From Bradyrhizobium xenonodulans (GTDB lineage: Bacteria > Pseudomonadota > Alphaproteobacteria > Rhizobiales > Xanthobacteraceae), in contig NZ_CP089391.1 in assembly GCF_027594865.1 (NCBI RefSeq), positions 4,990,501-5,054,500 of the forward strand: DNA of 64,000 nucleotides. Reading direction: 5' to 3'. The notes below the pieces were generated by a model. It was not told where the DNA came from. It searched no databases and was given only the letters and a program-made list of their open reading frames with translations. Numbering within the stretch: position 1 is the stretch's first letter; each line of letters opens with the position of its first letter. Both the position numbers and the translations under genes were made by a program. Of the stretch, positions 8,561-16,620 are shown in pieces.

Positions 8561-8641
8561 GTCCGTGTCGGCCTTCCGGTGCCGGAGGAATGAAGGTGTA
8601 TCCCCACCCCTCCCCGGCCCGTGGCCAAACTGTTTGACGCC

Positions 8642-8704
8642 CTAAGTACAGGCCCCGCCGAGAACCTGGATGAAAGCGGCGAGGCTTGCGACCGCGATCA
8701 CCAT
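8642..8704 (-). other. Candidate 20-codon hydrophobic ORF or part of a small RNA
   Basis: ATG at 8704 to TAG at 8642 encodes MVIAVASLAAFIQVLGGACT, a hydrophobic peptide. It lies upstream of the orphan minus-strand terminator at 8533-8560. There is no strong ribosome binding site, so this may equally be the inside of a non-coding transcript. Confidence 0.25.
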
Positions 8705-8901
8705 AGCAGCGGTGCGCGAGGTGCAAAGCGCATAGTTAATTTAACGTTAACGACGCAAAGACCGGCTTAAGGGAGCCGAAAACGCCCCTGCGGCATGGAC
8801 GCTGCAGATCCCCTCCTACACAACAACGAAAGGGATCGCGGGTGCGCTGAAGCGGGACAGGTCTGTCCCGCGAGGTTGCGCCCCGGGGTAAGCGTCCAGT
8901 C

Positions 8902-9456
8902 ATGAAACATCCGTCGAGCCGCGCGTTCTTCGCGTATTGGGACAAGAAGCGCGGCACTGCGCGGGCCCCTGACCGGGCCGACATCGACCCGGCCGCCGTC
9001 CGCGGACTGCTCGGTGATATCTTCGTGCTGTCCTGCGAACCCAATCTCGGCTTCCCCTTCCGCGTCGCCGGCACGCGCGTCTGCGCGCTGGCAGGGCTCG
9101 ACCTCAAGGATGCGAGCTTCGCGGCGCTGTTCGACGAGGCCAGCCGCAGCGAGATCGAGGAGATCACGGCCATCGTCGCCGACGAGACGCTGGGTGCGAT
9201 CGCCGGCGTCACCGCGGCGCGCGAAGACGGCAGCAAGGCGCATCTCGAGCTGCTGCTGCTGCCCTTCAATGCCCGACCCCACACGCCGGTGAGCGTGACA
9301 GGCGTGCTCGCGCCGTTCGACGACGAATGCGGCGCGCTTGGAAGCTTCACCCTCACCTCCTGGCGCTATCTGCACCAGCCGGAGAAACTGCTGCCGCGCG
9401 CGATCCGCAAATTGCAGATCGCACGCGGGCTGATGGTGTATGAGGGGCTGAGGTAG
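8902..9456 (+). CDS. PAS_5 (DUF1457) domain protein
   Basis: 184 residues. It matches the alphaproteobacterial PAS_5 family: N-terminal SSRAFFAYWDKKRG and DRADIDPAAVRGLLGDIFVL, the core FPFRVAGTRVCALAGLDLK, and the C-terminal WRYLHQPEKLLPRAIRKLQI. These are small soluble single-domain proteins, probably sensory or regulatory; the ligand is unknown. No output domain is attached. ATG at 8902 follows GGGGTAAGCGTCCAGTC. It is followed by the Crp/Fnr gene on the same strand, about 230 bp away. Confidence 0.85.
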   Translation: MKHPSSRAFFAYWDKKRGTARAPDRADIDPAAVRGLLGDIFVLSCEPNLGFPFRVAGTRVCALAGLDLKDASFAALFDEASRSEIEEITAIVADETLGAIAGVTAAREDGSKAHLELLLLPFNARPHTPVSVTGVLAPFDDECGALGSFTLTSWRYLHQPEKLLPRAIRKLQIARGLMVYEGLR

Positions 9457-9686
9457 AGCAACGCTCGTGTCGTGCGCACAGCGTGTGCAAACGGCCCGCT
9501 CATCATCGCTCGATCAGATGGCGGACGTACGCGCCGGCGCGCGGACTTGCAATGCATCGCTGGAACCTTACCTACGATGGTGGGTTTTCCCATCTTGCCG
9601 GGCAAGTGCCTGCACGGCAACGCGGCCCGGCCGGAGACGACGCTTTAGCCAGCCGCCGGGCCTCCGTCGAGGGACGATTACCCGTG

Positions 9687-10478
9687 ATGGAGCACGCGAC
9701 CAGAGTTGGTAATCGCCTGTTAGCTGCGTTACCGCCGGCCGACTTCGCCTTGCTTGCACCGCATCTGCGGAAAGTGCCTCTTCTACACGACGCAGTCCTG
9801 GTCCGGTCGGGCGACCGGATCGAACATCTTTACTTCCCCTGCAGCGGCGCGATCGCCCTCATCATGGAGCTGCCGAACGGACAGACGGCTGCAACCGCCG
9901 TCATCGGCAACGACGGCGCCGTCGGTCTCATGACGGCGCTCGCCCCCGTCCGCTCGCCCATGACAGCGGTTGTCCGCGTCGCCGGCACCGCACTTCAGAT
10001 CTCGCCCGCGCGATTTCACACGGCGCTTGAACGCAGTCCCGCCGTCGCAAGCGTGGTTCAAATTCTCAGCCGGGCGCTGCTCACGCAATTCCAGCACGTC
10101 GCTGCCTGCAATGCGCTCCACTCCGTCGAAGCGCGCCTCGCGCGCTGGCTGCTTCATATTCACGATCGGGCCGAGGGCGGCGGTGACGTGCTGCCCCTGA
10201 CGCAAGAGACGCTGTCCGAACTGCTCGGTGTCCGGCGCACCACCGTCACGCACGTCGTGAGCGCACTTCGCACGTCAAGGGCGCTGAAATCCAGTCGGCG
10301 CGGCCAACTCGAGATCGACAGGCGGCGGCTCGAGGTCGTCGCCTGCGAGTGCTACAAGGTGATGAGCCGCAGGATCGATCGGATCGTTTCGCAGGATGCC
10401 GTCAGGCTGCTTCACGCCGCGCCGGCACGAAACGGCTGCCCGCCCCCGGCCTTCCCGTTCGCCAAGACGGATTCGTAG
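9687..10478 (+). CDS. Crp/Fnr family transcriptional regulator
   Basis: 263 residues from the ATG at 9687. The N-terminal cyclic-nucleotide-binding-type beta roll covers about 20-140 (VRSGDRIEHLYFPCSGAIAL). The C-terminal winged HTH covers about 150-230 with recognition helix LSELLGVRRTTVTHVVSAL. There is no N-terminal Cys cluster as in Fnr, so iron-sulfur oxygen sensing is unlikely. It resembles the large group of Bradyrhizobium Crp/Fnr regulators without an assigned signal. The longer frame from 9483 reads through Arg-rich non-coding-looking sequence, so the ATG after GAGGGACGATTACCCGTG is preferred. Its 3' end overlaps the convergent gene at 10412 by 67 bp. Confidence 0.88.
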   Translation: MEHATRVGNRLLAALPPADFALLAPHLRKVPLLHDAVLVRSGDRIEHLYFPCSGAIALIMELPNGQTAATAVIGNDGAVGLMTALAPVRSPMTAVVRVAGTALQISPARFHTALERSPAVASVVQILSRALLTQFQHVAACNALHSVEARLARWLLHIHDRAEGGGDVLPLTQETLSELLGVRRTTVTHVVSALRTSRALKSSRRGQLEIDRRRLEVVACECYKVMSRRIDRIVSQDAVRLLHAAPARNGCPPPAFPFAKTDS

Positions 10479-10639
10479 ACCCACGCCTCTCTGGCGAACC
10501 ACTCGTGCGTCGCCGCGCAAATTCCGCAATAAGTCCGCGAAAAGAACACTGCACTGCACCGAAATCTTTCGCGATCCATCTCGATGCCCGTTGAAATGGC
10601 GCGGCCCGTTTCCGGGCATTTGATCATCACCATACCCAT
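10412..10639 (-). CDS. Small Cys-rich hypothetical protein (75 aa)
   Basis: Contains MIKCPETGRAISTGIEMDR and later TYCGICAATHEWFAREAW. The CPxTG...CxxC...H-W pattern matches a short putative zinc-ribbon protein widespread in Rhizobiales. It is soluble and of unknown role. It overlaps the convergent 3' end of the Crp/Fnr gene by 67 bp, an overlap in which both frames look genuinely coding. Met codons at 10639, 10633 and 10627 are all possible starts. Confidence 0.75.
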   Translation of the reverse strand: MGMVMIKCPETGRAISTGIEMDRERFRCSAVFFSRTYCGICAATHEWFAREAWVYESVLANGKAGGGQPFRAGAA

Positions 10640-10750
10640 CCCGATTTCCTCCAGCTTGGCAGCACCTCACGGTATCCCGCCATCGGCCGGACGGCGTCTC
10701 TTCTGGCGAAGACGCTCGTCCGGCCGATTCACGCGGCCGGTAGCCTCGAT

Positions 10751-11242
10751 TCAAGCAGCCCTATGCAGAACCCGGTTGAAGCTCTTCTTGATCGGCTCGG
10801 CCGTCTCGGTCGCGACCTTCTGGGCAAGGTCCCAAAGCTCCCGGTTTTGACCGGAAGCCGCTTCAAAGGTCTTGCGGGCGTGGGTGGTGGAGAGGTTCAC
10901 GACATCCGCAAACGACCTCGCATCCGCGAGATGGGACAGGAATTCGAGCGCGGAGCTGGAATTGATGTTTGATATTTCGATGACCTTGGTGCCGTAATCG
11001 GCGGCACGCGTCGCATTGGTCGCACAGGCCTCGCGGAGAGCTTCGCTGATCTCCTCGGAAGCCGCCTTCATCTGCTCGAAATTTGCCTTGGCCCGCGCGG
11101 CGCCTTGCTCGGCGAGATCGCCGAAGATCGTCTGCATGTTGAAAAATGGCATATCGAACTTGAGCTTTGCACCACCGTTCGCCGTCCCGCTCAGCGCAGT
11201 GGCATTCGTCTCGGCTTTCACATTGGCATCATTCATCGTCAT
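10751..11242 (-). CDS. Phasin family protein
   Basis: 163 residues, largely amphipathic helix. The core LKFDMPFFNMQTIFGDLAEQ, with AKANFEQMKAASEEISEALR and AARAADYGTK-type helices, followed by DARSFADVVNLSTTHARKTF, matches the phasin_2 family. Phasins coat polyhydroxybutyrate granules and regulate their size and number. It is a single-gene unit; no PHB synthase or depolymerase is nearby. The ATG follows GGATGAATGACG-type sequence. Confidence 0.88.
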   Translation of the reverse strand: MTMNDANVKAETNATALSGTANGGAKLKFDMPFFNMQTIFGDLAEQGAARAKANFEQMKAASEEISEALREACATNATRAADYGTKVIEISNINSSSALEFLSHLADARSFADVVNLSTTHARKTFEAASGQNRELWDLAQKVATETAEPIKKSFNRVLHRAA

Positions 11243-11766
11243 TCATCCTTTCACGCGAAACCAGATAATGGATTGAAGACCCCCAGAAGCTCCCCAGGTG
11301 CGGGCCGCACCGGGAAACCAGTGCCCCTATTCTCAAAATGGAGGGATGCCGCTGATGAGCTGCTCTCGCCCCTTGCCGAAGCCAACTATGACCAACCCAA
11401 ATCGGGCCTTCGGTTCGCTTTCAGACTCTCGACTTGAATAAATTCGATTCAAGCGACGATGTGACACGGGCCGTGCTTTTACGTCTTTGAAGTTGTCGCA
11501 ATCGTCTTCACCAACTTGAGATCAGTTCCGGCGAGCGGTTCGAAGACGCCGTGCCGGTGCCCTCCAGGTGCGCGGCGAGGCCCCGCCCGTTTCCGGATGG
11601 CACCCGTTACTGACCGACTGCGAGTTGATGCACCCGCTCTGCAGCGCACCGCATTGAACGATAATTCACATCGCCAACAAAGCGCTGCGCTGCGTCCGAG
11701 GCACGAGACGGGTGGCGTCTCGTCAATTTCAGACACGATATCGCATTCCCGCGACGGTGTGTCCGC
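11243..11766. other. 524-bp stretch, no supported gene
   Basis: ORFs here are Arg-rich shadows without domains. An inverted repeat, CTTGAA-N9-TTCAAG, lies at 11433-11453 in an AT-rich segment and may belong to a promoter for the phasin or for an unknown transcript. It is not a FixK/Fnr box because the arms are too far apart. The phasin promoter should lie near 11250-11300. Confidence 0.45.
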
Positions 11767-12153
11767 TCACGGCATCGCCAGATGCCAGGCGCCGTTCAGA
11801 AAGCCGTCGCCGGTGATGTCGCCGGGCTTGGTGTCCTTGGCGAAGGTGTAGAGCGGCTTGCCCTTGTAGGCCCACTGCTTCGAGCCGTCGTCACGCGTGA
11901 TGATGGTGTAGCCGTCGGCGGCGGCATCGCTGGCCTCGGCCTTCAGCACCGGCCAGTTGGTCGCACACGGACCGTTGCAGGCCGATTTGCCGTCGACATC
12001 CTTGTCGAAGGTGTAGAGGCTCATGCCCTTGGGGTCGGTGAGGACGCTGCCCTTGTCGGTCTTGCCGGTCTTGGTCGGGGGCGCGGCGAAGGCTGCGGGA
12101 ACGATCGCGAGCGATAGCGCGAGCGTAAGCGCGAGGCGGATCGAGGACGTCAT
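11767..12153 (-). CDS. Secreted protein of the COG4315 lipoprotein-repeat family
   Basis: 128 residues from the ATG at 12153, which has a good AGGAGATATC ribosome binding site. A signal peptide covers residues 1-24 (TSSIRLALTLALSLAIVPAA, cleavage after AFA). Two tandem repeats follow, each of the form GSVLTDPKGMSLYTFDKD and GKPLYTFAKDTKPGD, with an internal SACNGPCATNWPVL segment between. This is the predicted-lipoprotein repeat family with conserved YxFxxD. It is periplasmic and of unknown function. There is no lipobox Cys, so it is probably soluble. The longer frame to 12567 reads into the opposite-strand acetyltransferase and is rejected. Confidence 0.85.
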   Translation of the reverse strand: MTSSIRLALTLALSLAIVPAAFAAPPTKTGKTDKGSVLTDPKGMSLYTFDKDVDGKSACNGPCATNWPVLKAEASDAAADGYTIITRDDGSKQWAYKGKPLYTFAKDTKPGDITGDGFLNGAWHLAMP

Positions 12154-12273
12154 GATATCTCCTGTCATGCAATTGGCTTGCATGGGATAGGACGCCGCGC
12201 GGCCCGCGGTATTCCTGAAACGGCGGCAAAGATATTTTTCGCTGCGCGCATCAACGTGGCGGAATAAACTGGG

Positions 12274-12807
12274 ATGATTGAGACGGACCAACAGATCGAC
12301 ATGACCAAGCCGCATTGGCGTCCCGCGCGCATCTCCGACCTCGCCGCAATCAGCGCGATCGCAGCGCGCATCCATCCCGATCTGCCCGAGCGCGCCGAGG
12401 TGTTCGCGGAGAAGATGCGGCTCTATCCCGATGGCTGCCGCGTGCTCGTCGTGAATGATGCGATCGCCGGCTACGGGCTCGCGCATCCGTGGAAGCAGCA
12501 TCAAGTTCCGCCGCTCGACGGCTTCCTGCAAACACTGCCCGAGGATGCGGACTGCCTCTATTTGCACGACGTCGCCGTGCTGCCCGGCTTCCGCGGCGGC
12601 ATTGCGCGCGACTATGTTGCCGATATCGAGAAGCTGGCACGCGCATCACGCATCGCGACGCTCGCGCTGGTCTCGGTCTACGCCACGCGGCCGCTGTGGG
12701 AACGTCTCGGCTTCCGGCCCGTCACGGCGGATGCGGACCTCCGCGCAAGGCTCGCATCTTATGGCGAAAGCGCGACGTACATGCTGCGCGCCCTCGCTGC
12801 GAAGTAA
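12274..12807 (+). CDS. GNAT family N-acetyltransferase
   Basis: 177 residues. Residues about 9-170 form a GNAT fold: WRPARISDLAAISAIAARIH at the N-terminus and the acetyl-CoA loop YLHDVAVLPGFRGGIARDYV (about 91-110), where R/QxxGxG/A appears as RGGIAR. It transfers an acetyl group from acetyl-CoA to an unknown amine. ATG at 12274 is used; the ATG at 12301 (MTKPHWRP) is nearly as plausible. It is divergent from the secreted-repeat gene. Confidence 0.85.
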   Translation: MIETDQQIDMTKPHWRPARISDLAAISAIAARIHPDLPERAEVFAEKMRLYPDGCRVLVVNDAIAGYGLAHPWKQHQVPPLDGFLQTLPEDADCLYLHDVAVLPGFRGGIARDYVADIEKLARASRIATLALVSVYATRPLWERLGFRPVTADADLRARLASYGESATYMLRALAAK

Positions 12808-12916
12808 GGCCCCTGCCCGGCGCGGCGGAGGTGGCGGCCGCTGAGCGCGCACCCGACCTTCCAGATGATGCCGCCGGGGCAATCCGGCGGTATCATTGCC
12901 GTCCCATGGCGGCGGT

Positions 12917-14875
12917 TCAGCCGCGATGCTTTTTCTTCTTCGGCTTCTTTCCGCCCGCGCCCTTGACCGGCCACGGCTTGACCGATGGCTCGGCGTGACC
13001 CGGCTTGTTCTTGTGCTTCTTCTTTCCAAAAGAAGGCGCATCGTCGAATTTCGGCGCGCGCTCGCCGCGCGGCTTGAATTCACTCTTGTCGCGCGGGCGA
13101 TCATCGCGACGCGCGCGATGATCGCTGTCGCCGCGCTCACCCCGCGGCGGATGTGACCGCTCTTCCGGAGCCGCCTGCCGTTGCAGAGCGTCCGCCATCG
13201 GCTCGAGGCGGATATTGTCTTCCTTGTCCGGACGCTTGATCTTCGCGGCGAAGGAGTCCGCAACCCGCCCGGAGATCTCGAACTCTGTCGTCGTGTCCAT
13301 GATCTTGATGGCGCCGATGTCGCCCTTGTCGATGCCGCCACGACGGCAGATCATCGGCAACAGCCAGCGTGCCTCCGCGTTCTTTCTTCGTCCGATGTTG
13401 GCCCGGAACCAGACGCTACCTTCCGCCATGCCATGTTTCGACGACGATTTCCCCGATTTGGGTCGGGGCCTTTCGGGCCGATCATCGCCGCGCGAACTGC
13501 GGGCATCGTCGCGCGGCGCACGGACATTGTCACGGCCGCGATCGTCGCGCGGCCGGCTGGTGCGCTCACCGGGATCGATGATGTCCTCGGGCGACGGCAG
13601 TCGCGCGCGATAGAGCCGCGCCAGCGCCGCGGCGATATCCTCGGCCGACCGCTCGGCCAGCAAGGCCTGCGCCAGCACCAGATCGTCGGCGGTGGTCTCC
13701 TCCGTGAACAGCACGTCCTTCATGCGCTCGTGATCGAGCTTACGGATTTCCTCCGCCTGCGGCGCCGTGCCCCAGGCCGCGTCGACGCCTGCGAGATTGA
13801 GCAGCAGCTCGGCGCGCCGCCGCCGCGCCGGCGGCACCAGGAGGACGCTCGTCCCCTTGCGGCCCGCGCGCCCGGTGCGGCCCGAGCGGTGCTGCATCAC
13901 CTCCGCGTCGTTGGGCAGATCGGCGTGAATGACGAGATCAAGGCTCGGCAGGTCGATGCCGCGCGCGGCGACGTCGGTCGCGACGCAAACGCGGGCGCGC
14001 CCGTCCCGCAGCGACTGCAGCGCCATGGTGCGCTCGTTCTGGGTCAATTCGCCTGACAGCGCGACGACGGAAAAGCCGCGCTCCAAGAGCGCTGCCTGCA
14101 AATGCCTGACGTGATCGCGCGTGCTGCAGAACACCAGCGCGCTCGGCGCCTCGTAAAGGCGCAGCACGTTGACGACCGCGTGCTCGGCATCGGCGGGCGC
14201 GATCCGGATCGCGCGATACTCGATGTCGGCGTGACCGCCCGCATCGCCGGCGACCTCGATCCGGAACGCCTGCTGCTGATACTGCTTGGCCAGCGCGACG
14301 ATGCCGCGCGGAAACGTCGCCGAGAACAGCAAGGTGCGGCGTGTCTCCGGCGTGGTCTCGAGGATGAACTCCATGTCCTCGCGAAAGCCGAGATTGAGCA
14401 TCTCGTCGGCCTCGTCGAGGACGACCACCTTCAATTCCGAGATGTCGAGACGGCTTCGGCGCAAATGATCGCAGAGCCGGCCGGGCGTGCCGACGACGAT
14501 ATGGGCGCCAGCGGCCAGTTCGCGCTGCTCGCGGCGCGGATCCATGCCGCCGACACAGGAGACGACCCGCCCGCCCGTATGCCCGTAGAGCCATGCAAGC
14601 TCGCGCTGAACCTGCATGGCAAGCTCGCGGGTCGGCGCCACGATCAGCGCCAGCGGCGCACCGGCCTGCGCAAACCGCTCGGCGTCGCCGAGCAGATCTT
14701 TGGCCATGGCGAGGCCATAAGCGAGGGTCTTGCCGGAGCCGGTCTGGGCCGAAACCAGGAGGTCGCGGCCCGCTGCTTCGTCTGCAAGCACGGCGAGCTG
14801 AACGGGAGTCGGGGAATCATAGTTTCGCTCAGCCAACGCACGGGCGAGCGGCGGGGTCAGGGCCGGAAAAGACAC
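12917..14875 (-). CDS. DEAD-box ATP-dependent RNA helicase with DbpA-type RNA-binding domain
   Basis: 652 residues. The helicase motifs are complete: the Q motif, AQTGSGKT (motif I), PTRELA, LDEADEML (motif II), SAT (motif III), ARGIDLP and HRSGRTGRAG (motifs V and VI). After the core are a charged linker (about 440-485) and an RRM-like DbpA RNA-binding region (WFRANIGRRKNAEARWLLPM), then a long basic Arg/Lys/Pro tail ending GKKPKKKKHRG. It probably remodels RNA, perhaps in ribosome assembly or mRNA turnover at low temperature. The basic tail is typical of alphaproteobacterial members. Confidence 0.93.
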   Translation of the reverse strand: MSFPALTPPLARALAERNYDSPTPVQLAVLADEAAGRDLLVSAQTGSGKTLAYGLAMAKDLLGDAERFAQAGAPLALIVAPTRELAMQVQRELAWLYGHTGGRVVSCVGGMDPRREQRELAAGAHIVVGTPGRLCDHLRRSRLDISELKVVVLDEADEMLNLGFREDMEFILETTPETRRTLLFSATFPRGIVALAKQYQQQAFRIEVAGDAGGHADIEYRAIRIAPADAEHAVVNVLRLYEAPSALVFCSTRDHVRHLQAALLERGFSVVALSGELTQNERTMALQSLRDGRARVCVATDVAARGIDLPSLDLVIHADLPNDAEVMQHRSGRTGRAGRKGTSVLLVPPARRRRAELLLNLAGVDAAWGTAPQAEEIRKLDHERMKDVLFTEETTADDLVLAQALLAERSAEDIAAALARLYRARLPSPEDIIDPGERTSRPRDDRGRDNVRAPRDDARSSRGDDRPERPRPKSGKSSSKHGMAEGSVWFRANIGRRKNAEARWLLPMICRRGGIDKGDIGAIKIMDTTTEFEISGRVADSFAAKIKRPDKEDNIRLEPMADALQRQAAPEERSHPPRGERGDSDHRARRDDRPRDKSEFKPRGERAPKFDDAPSFGKKKHKNKPGHAEPSVKPWPVKGAGGKKPKKKKHRG

Positions 14876-15211
14876 GGGATGGAAAACCTTGGTTAATTCA
14901 GGCGCGGAACGGTGAACCGAGGGGCCGGAAACGCCGCATTCGCGGCAGAAGGCCCAATCACACGCGTGACGATTTGATTTGGACGCTCTTTACGCCAAGA
15001 GCGGGCAAATCACCATGCCTATGATGCATAGCGTTGGCTACAGGGTGAACATGCCCGCAGGTGCTCCAATCCGCGGTTTGGCGCCATTTTATTTCGTTCG
15101 GAGAGCTTTTGGAGCGGATCAGCAGATTTTGGCGGCCACCTGGCTTAACCTGCCGGCGATCGGACGTGCCGGAGATGCACGCAGGACTTCTCCAGCCGAG
15201 GCAGGTGAACC
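14876..15211. other. 336-bp gap; helicase promoter region, otherwise nothing clear
   Basis: No convincing ORF. It contains a GCTCTT-N6-AAGAGC hairpin at 14985-15002 without a T-tract, so it is not a terminator. The promoter of the helicase (minus) and of the cupin gene (plus) should both be here. A possible cold-induced long 5' leader cannot be judged from sequence alone. Confidence 0.4.
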
Positions 15212-15565
15212 ATGGCCGACAGCATATCGCTTTCCGACAAGCTCGCGACCTTTCAGGACTATTGGTCGCCGCGCACGGTCACGACCTTCAACGATTGCGA
15301 CGTGATGGTGGTGAAGGTGAAGGGCGAGTTCACCTGGCACAAGCATGACGACACCGACGATTTCTTTCTCGTGCTGAAAGGCCATCTGGACATCGAATTG
15401 CGGGACCGCACGGTGACGCTCGGTCCGGGCGAACTCTATGTCGTGCCCAAAGGTGTCGAGCATCGTCCGGTGGCACGCGAGGAGGTTCATCTCATGCTGA
15501 TCGAGCCGACCGGCACACCGAACACGGGTGACGAGGCCACCGCCGCAGCACGCAAGCTCGCATAG
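15212..15565 (+). CDS. Cupin domain protein
   Basis: 117 residues, a single cupin barrel. Motif 1 has the metal-binding residues in FTWHKHDDTDDFFLVLKG (two His and an acidic residue) and motif 2 is PGELYVVPKGVEHRPVA with the last His. The fold binds a divalent metal, but the reaction is unassigned. ATG at 15212 follows the GGCAGGTGAACC ribosome binding site. It is convergent with the membrane-protein gene at 15583. Confidence 0.88.
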   Translation: MADSISLSDKLATFQDYWSPRTVTTFNDCDVMVVKVKGEFTWHKHDDTDDFFLVLKGHLDIELRDRTVTLGPGELYVVPKGVEHRPVAREEVHLMLIEPTGTPNTGDEATAAARKLA

Positions 15566-15582
15566 AGGCTAACGCGCCGGTC

Positions 15583-16095
15583 CTAATCCCTGGAGGTCGC
15601 CAGCCTGTTGAAGCTCCCGACCAGCTTGGCTCTCGCCCGCGCAACGGCGTCCTTCACTGCGAGGCTCAAGGCGCGGATGGCCCGCCAGGCTTCGGTTGCC
15701 TGGAGCCACGCCTTCATTTCGGCGAACTTTCCGTAGGCCCAGGCGAACGCCGGAATCCGCATCAGCTTGTCGCGTGTGAGATGGAACAGGCGCTCGACCA
15801 GCACGAGCTTGAGCAGTTCGCCGACGATGAAAGTCACCGCGCCGCTCAGGACCTGTCCCGTCGCGGCGAGGTAGGCGGCCACCGGCTTGATCGGCTCCAG
15901 AATGATCACGGGCACGGAAAACAGGGCGAGCGACGGATAAGGCGGCAGCGACCTGATCCAGGCACGCAACCGCCTGAATTCCAAATTCCGGCCGATCCAG
16001 CGCGCAATCGGCCTCGCCACGGCCATGAACACCGCATCCACCAGGAAGTAGATGGCGGCCAGGATGTAAGTGACGGGTTTCAGGATTCGCTTCAC
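15583..16095 (-). CDS. Conserved membrane protein (170 aa)
   Basis: From GTG at 16095 with a GGGAGAGG site 5 bases upstream. Hydrophobic helices lie at about residues 5-28 (ILKPVTYILAAIYFLVDAVF) and 48-66 (PYPSLALFSVPVIILEP), followed by a glycine-rich helix (AAYLAATGQVLSGAVTFIVG) and an amphipathic C-terminal half rich in Ala, Arg and Trp. Members occur widely in Rhizobiales as inner-membrane proteins of unknown role. Its stop lies 18 bp from the cupin stop in convergent orientation. The longer frame starting at 16206 adds a soluble Arg-rich head without a ribosome binding site. Confidence 0.7.
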   Translation of the reverse strand: MKRILKPVTYILAAIYFLVDAVFMAVARPIARWIGRNLEFRRLRAWIRSLPPYPSLALFSVPVIILEPIKPVAAYLAATGQVLSGAVTFIVGELLKLVLVERLFHLTRDKLMRIPAFAWAYGKFAEMKAWLQATEAWRAIRALSLAVKDAVARARAKLVGSFNRLATSRD

Positions 16096-16206
16096 GACAC
16101 CTCTCCCGTGAATTGAAAGCCGGAACTGGGGCCTAAGTTTCACCTCGGCGTGAATAACTCGTGGATTCCCAATGGAACTTTCTGGGCATCGGCCCGCCTC
16201 CCACAC

Positions 16207-16620
16207 TCAGATCTCCGCATAGACCTCCAACAAATTGCCGTCGGGATCGCGGAAGAACAGCGTGCGATGCCCGAACGACTGGTTCGTCGGCGGCGACAGC
16301 AGCGCCACGCCGTGACGCACGAGCTCGTCGGCGCAGGCATCGACTTCAGCGGCCGATACCTTGAAGACCAGCTGCAGAGAGGCGGTACTTGGCGGGATAG
16401 GCGCATCAGCGGCGGTGCGGCTCGGCCTTGCCAGCGCCAGCGTGTTGCTGCCGAGGCCATATTCGATCCAGTTCGGCGACAGCTCGCGCAGCAAGGATAG
16501 AGCGAGCACATCCTCGTAGAAACAGCGCATCGCGGCCATGTCGCGCACGAAGATCACGGTGTAGTCGATCGCGCGGATGGCGCTGAAGGGGGAGCGGGGC
16601 CTACCTGACTGCGGCTCCAT
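16207..16620 (-). CDS. VOC superfamily (glyoxalase/bleomycin resistance-like) protein
   Basis: 137 residues from ATG at 16620, preceded by GGAAGGGGACCGCG. It contains paired beta-alpha-beta-beta-beta modules: AIDYTVIFVRDMAAMRCFYE and FKVSAAEVDACADELVRHG, ending RTLFFRDPDGNLLEVYAE. Metal-binding His/Glu positions fit the family (HRTLF, and Glu in LLEVYAE). The substrate is unknown. It overlaps the end of the serine-hydrolase gene by 20 bp on the same strand, so the two are translationally coupled and probably in one operon. Confidence 0.85.
   Translation of the reverse strand: MEPQSGRPRSPFSAIRAIDYTVIFVRDMAAMRCFYEDVLALSLLRELSPNWIEYGLGSNTLALARPSRTAADAPIPPSTASLQLVFKVSAAEVDACADELVRHGVALLSPPTNQSFGHRTLFFRDPDGNLLEVYAEI

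Larger units (their letters stand above)
8423..8901. other. 479-bp gap holding a minus-strand terminator and a tiny ORF
   Basis: No gene of ordinary size is supported. At about 8460-8486 a 13-base unit (TTAACGACAAGCC) is repeated in tandem. A minus-strand terminator lies at 8533-8560 and a 20-codon minus-strand ORF at 8642-8704, suggesting a short transcript of unknown role. The AT-rich stretch near 8735-8755 could be its promoter. Confidence 0.5.

Noticed and set aside
8902..9456. Minus-strand ORFs overlapping the PAS_5 gene
   Set aside because: Antisense shadows; the plus-strand frame has the recognisable domain.
11433..11453. TTGA...TCAA dyad considered as a FixK/Fnr box
   Set aside because: The half-sites are 11 bases apart; FixK/Fnr boxes need TTGA-N6-TCAA.
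11767..12567. 266-aa version of the secreted-repeat protein
   Set aside because: The first 138 residues are antisense to the acetyltransferase gene; the ATG at 12153 has a good ribosome binding site and starts a signal peptide.
14985..15002. GCTCTT/AAGAGC hairpin considered as a terminator
   Set aside because: No T-tract on either strand and no gene end nearby.
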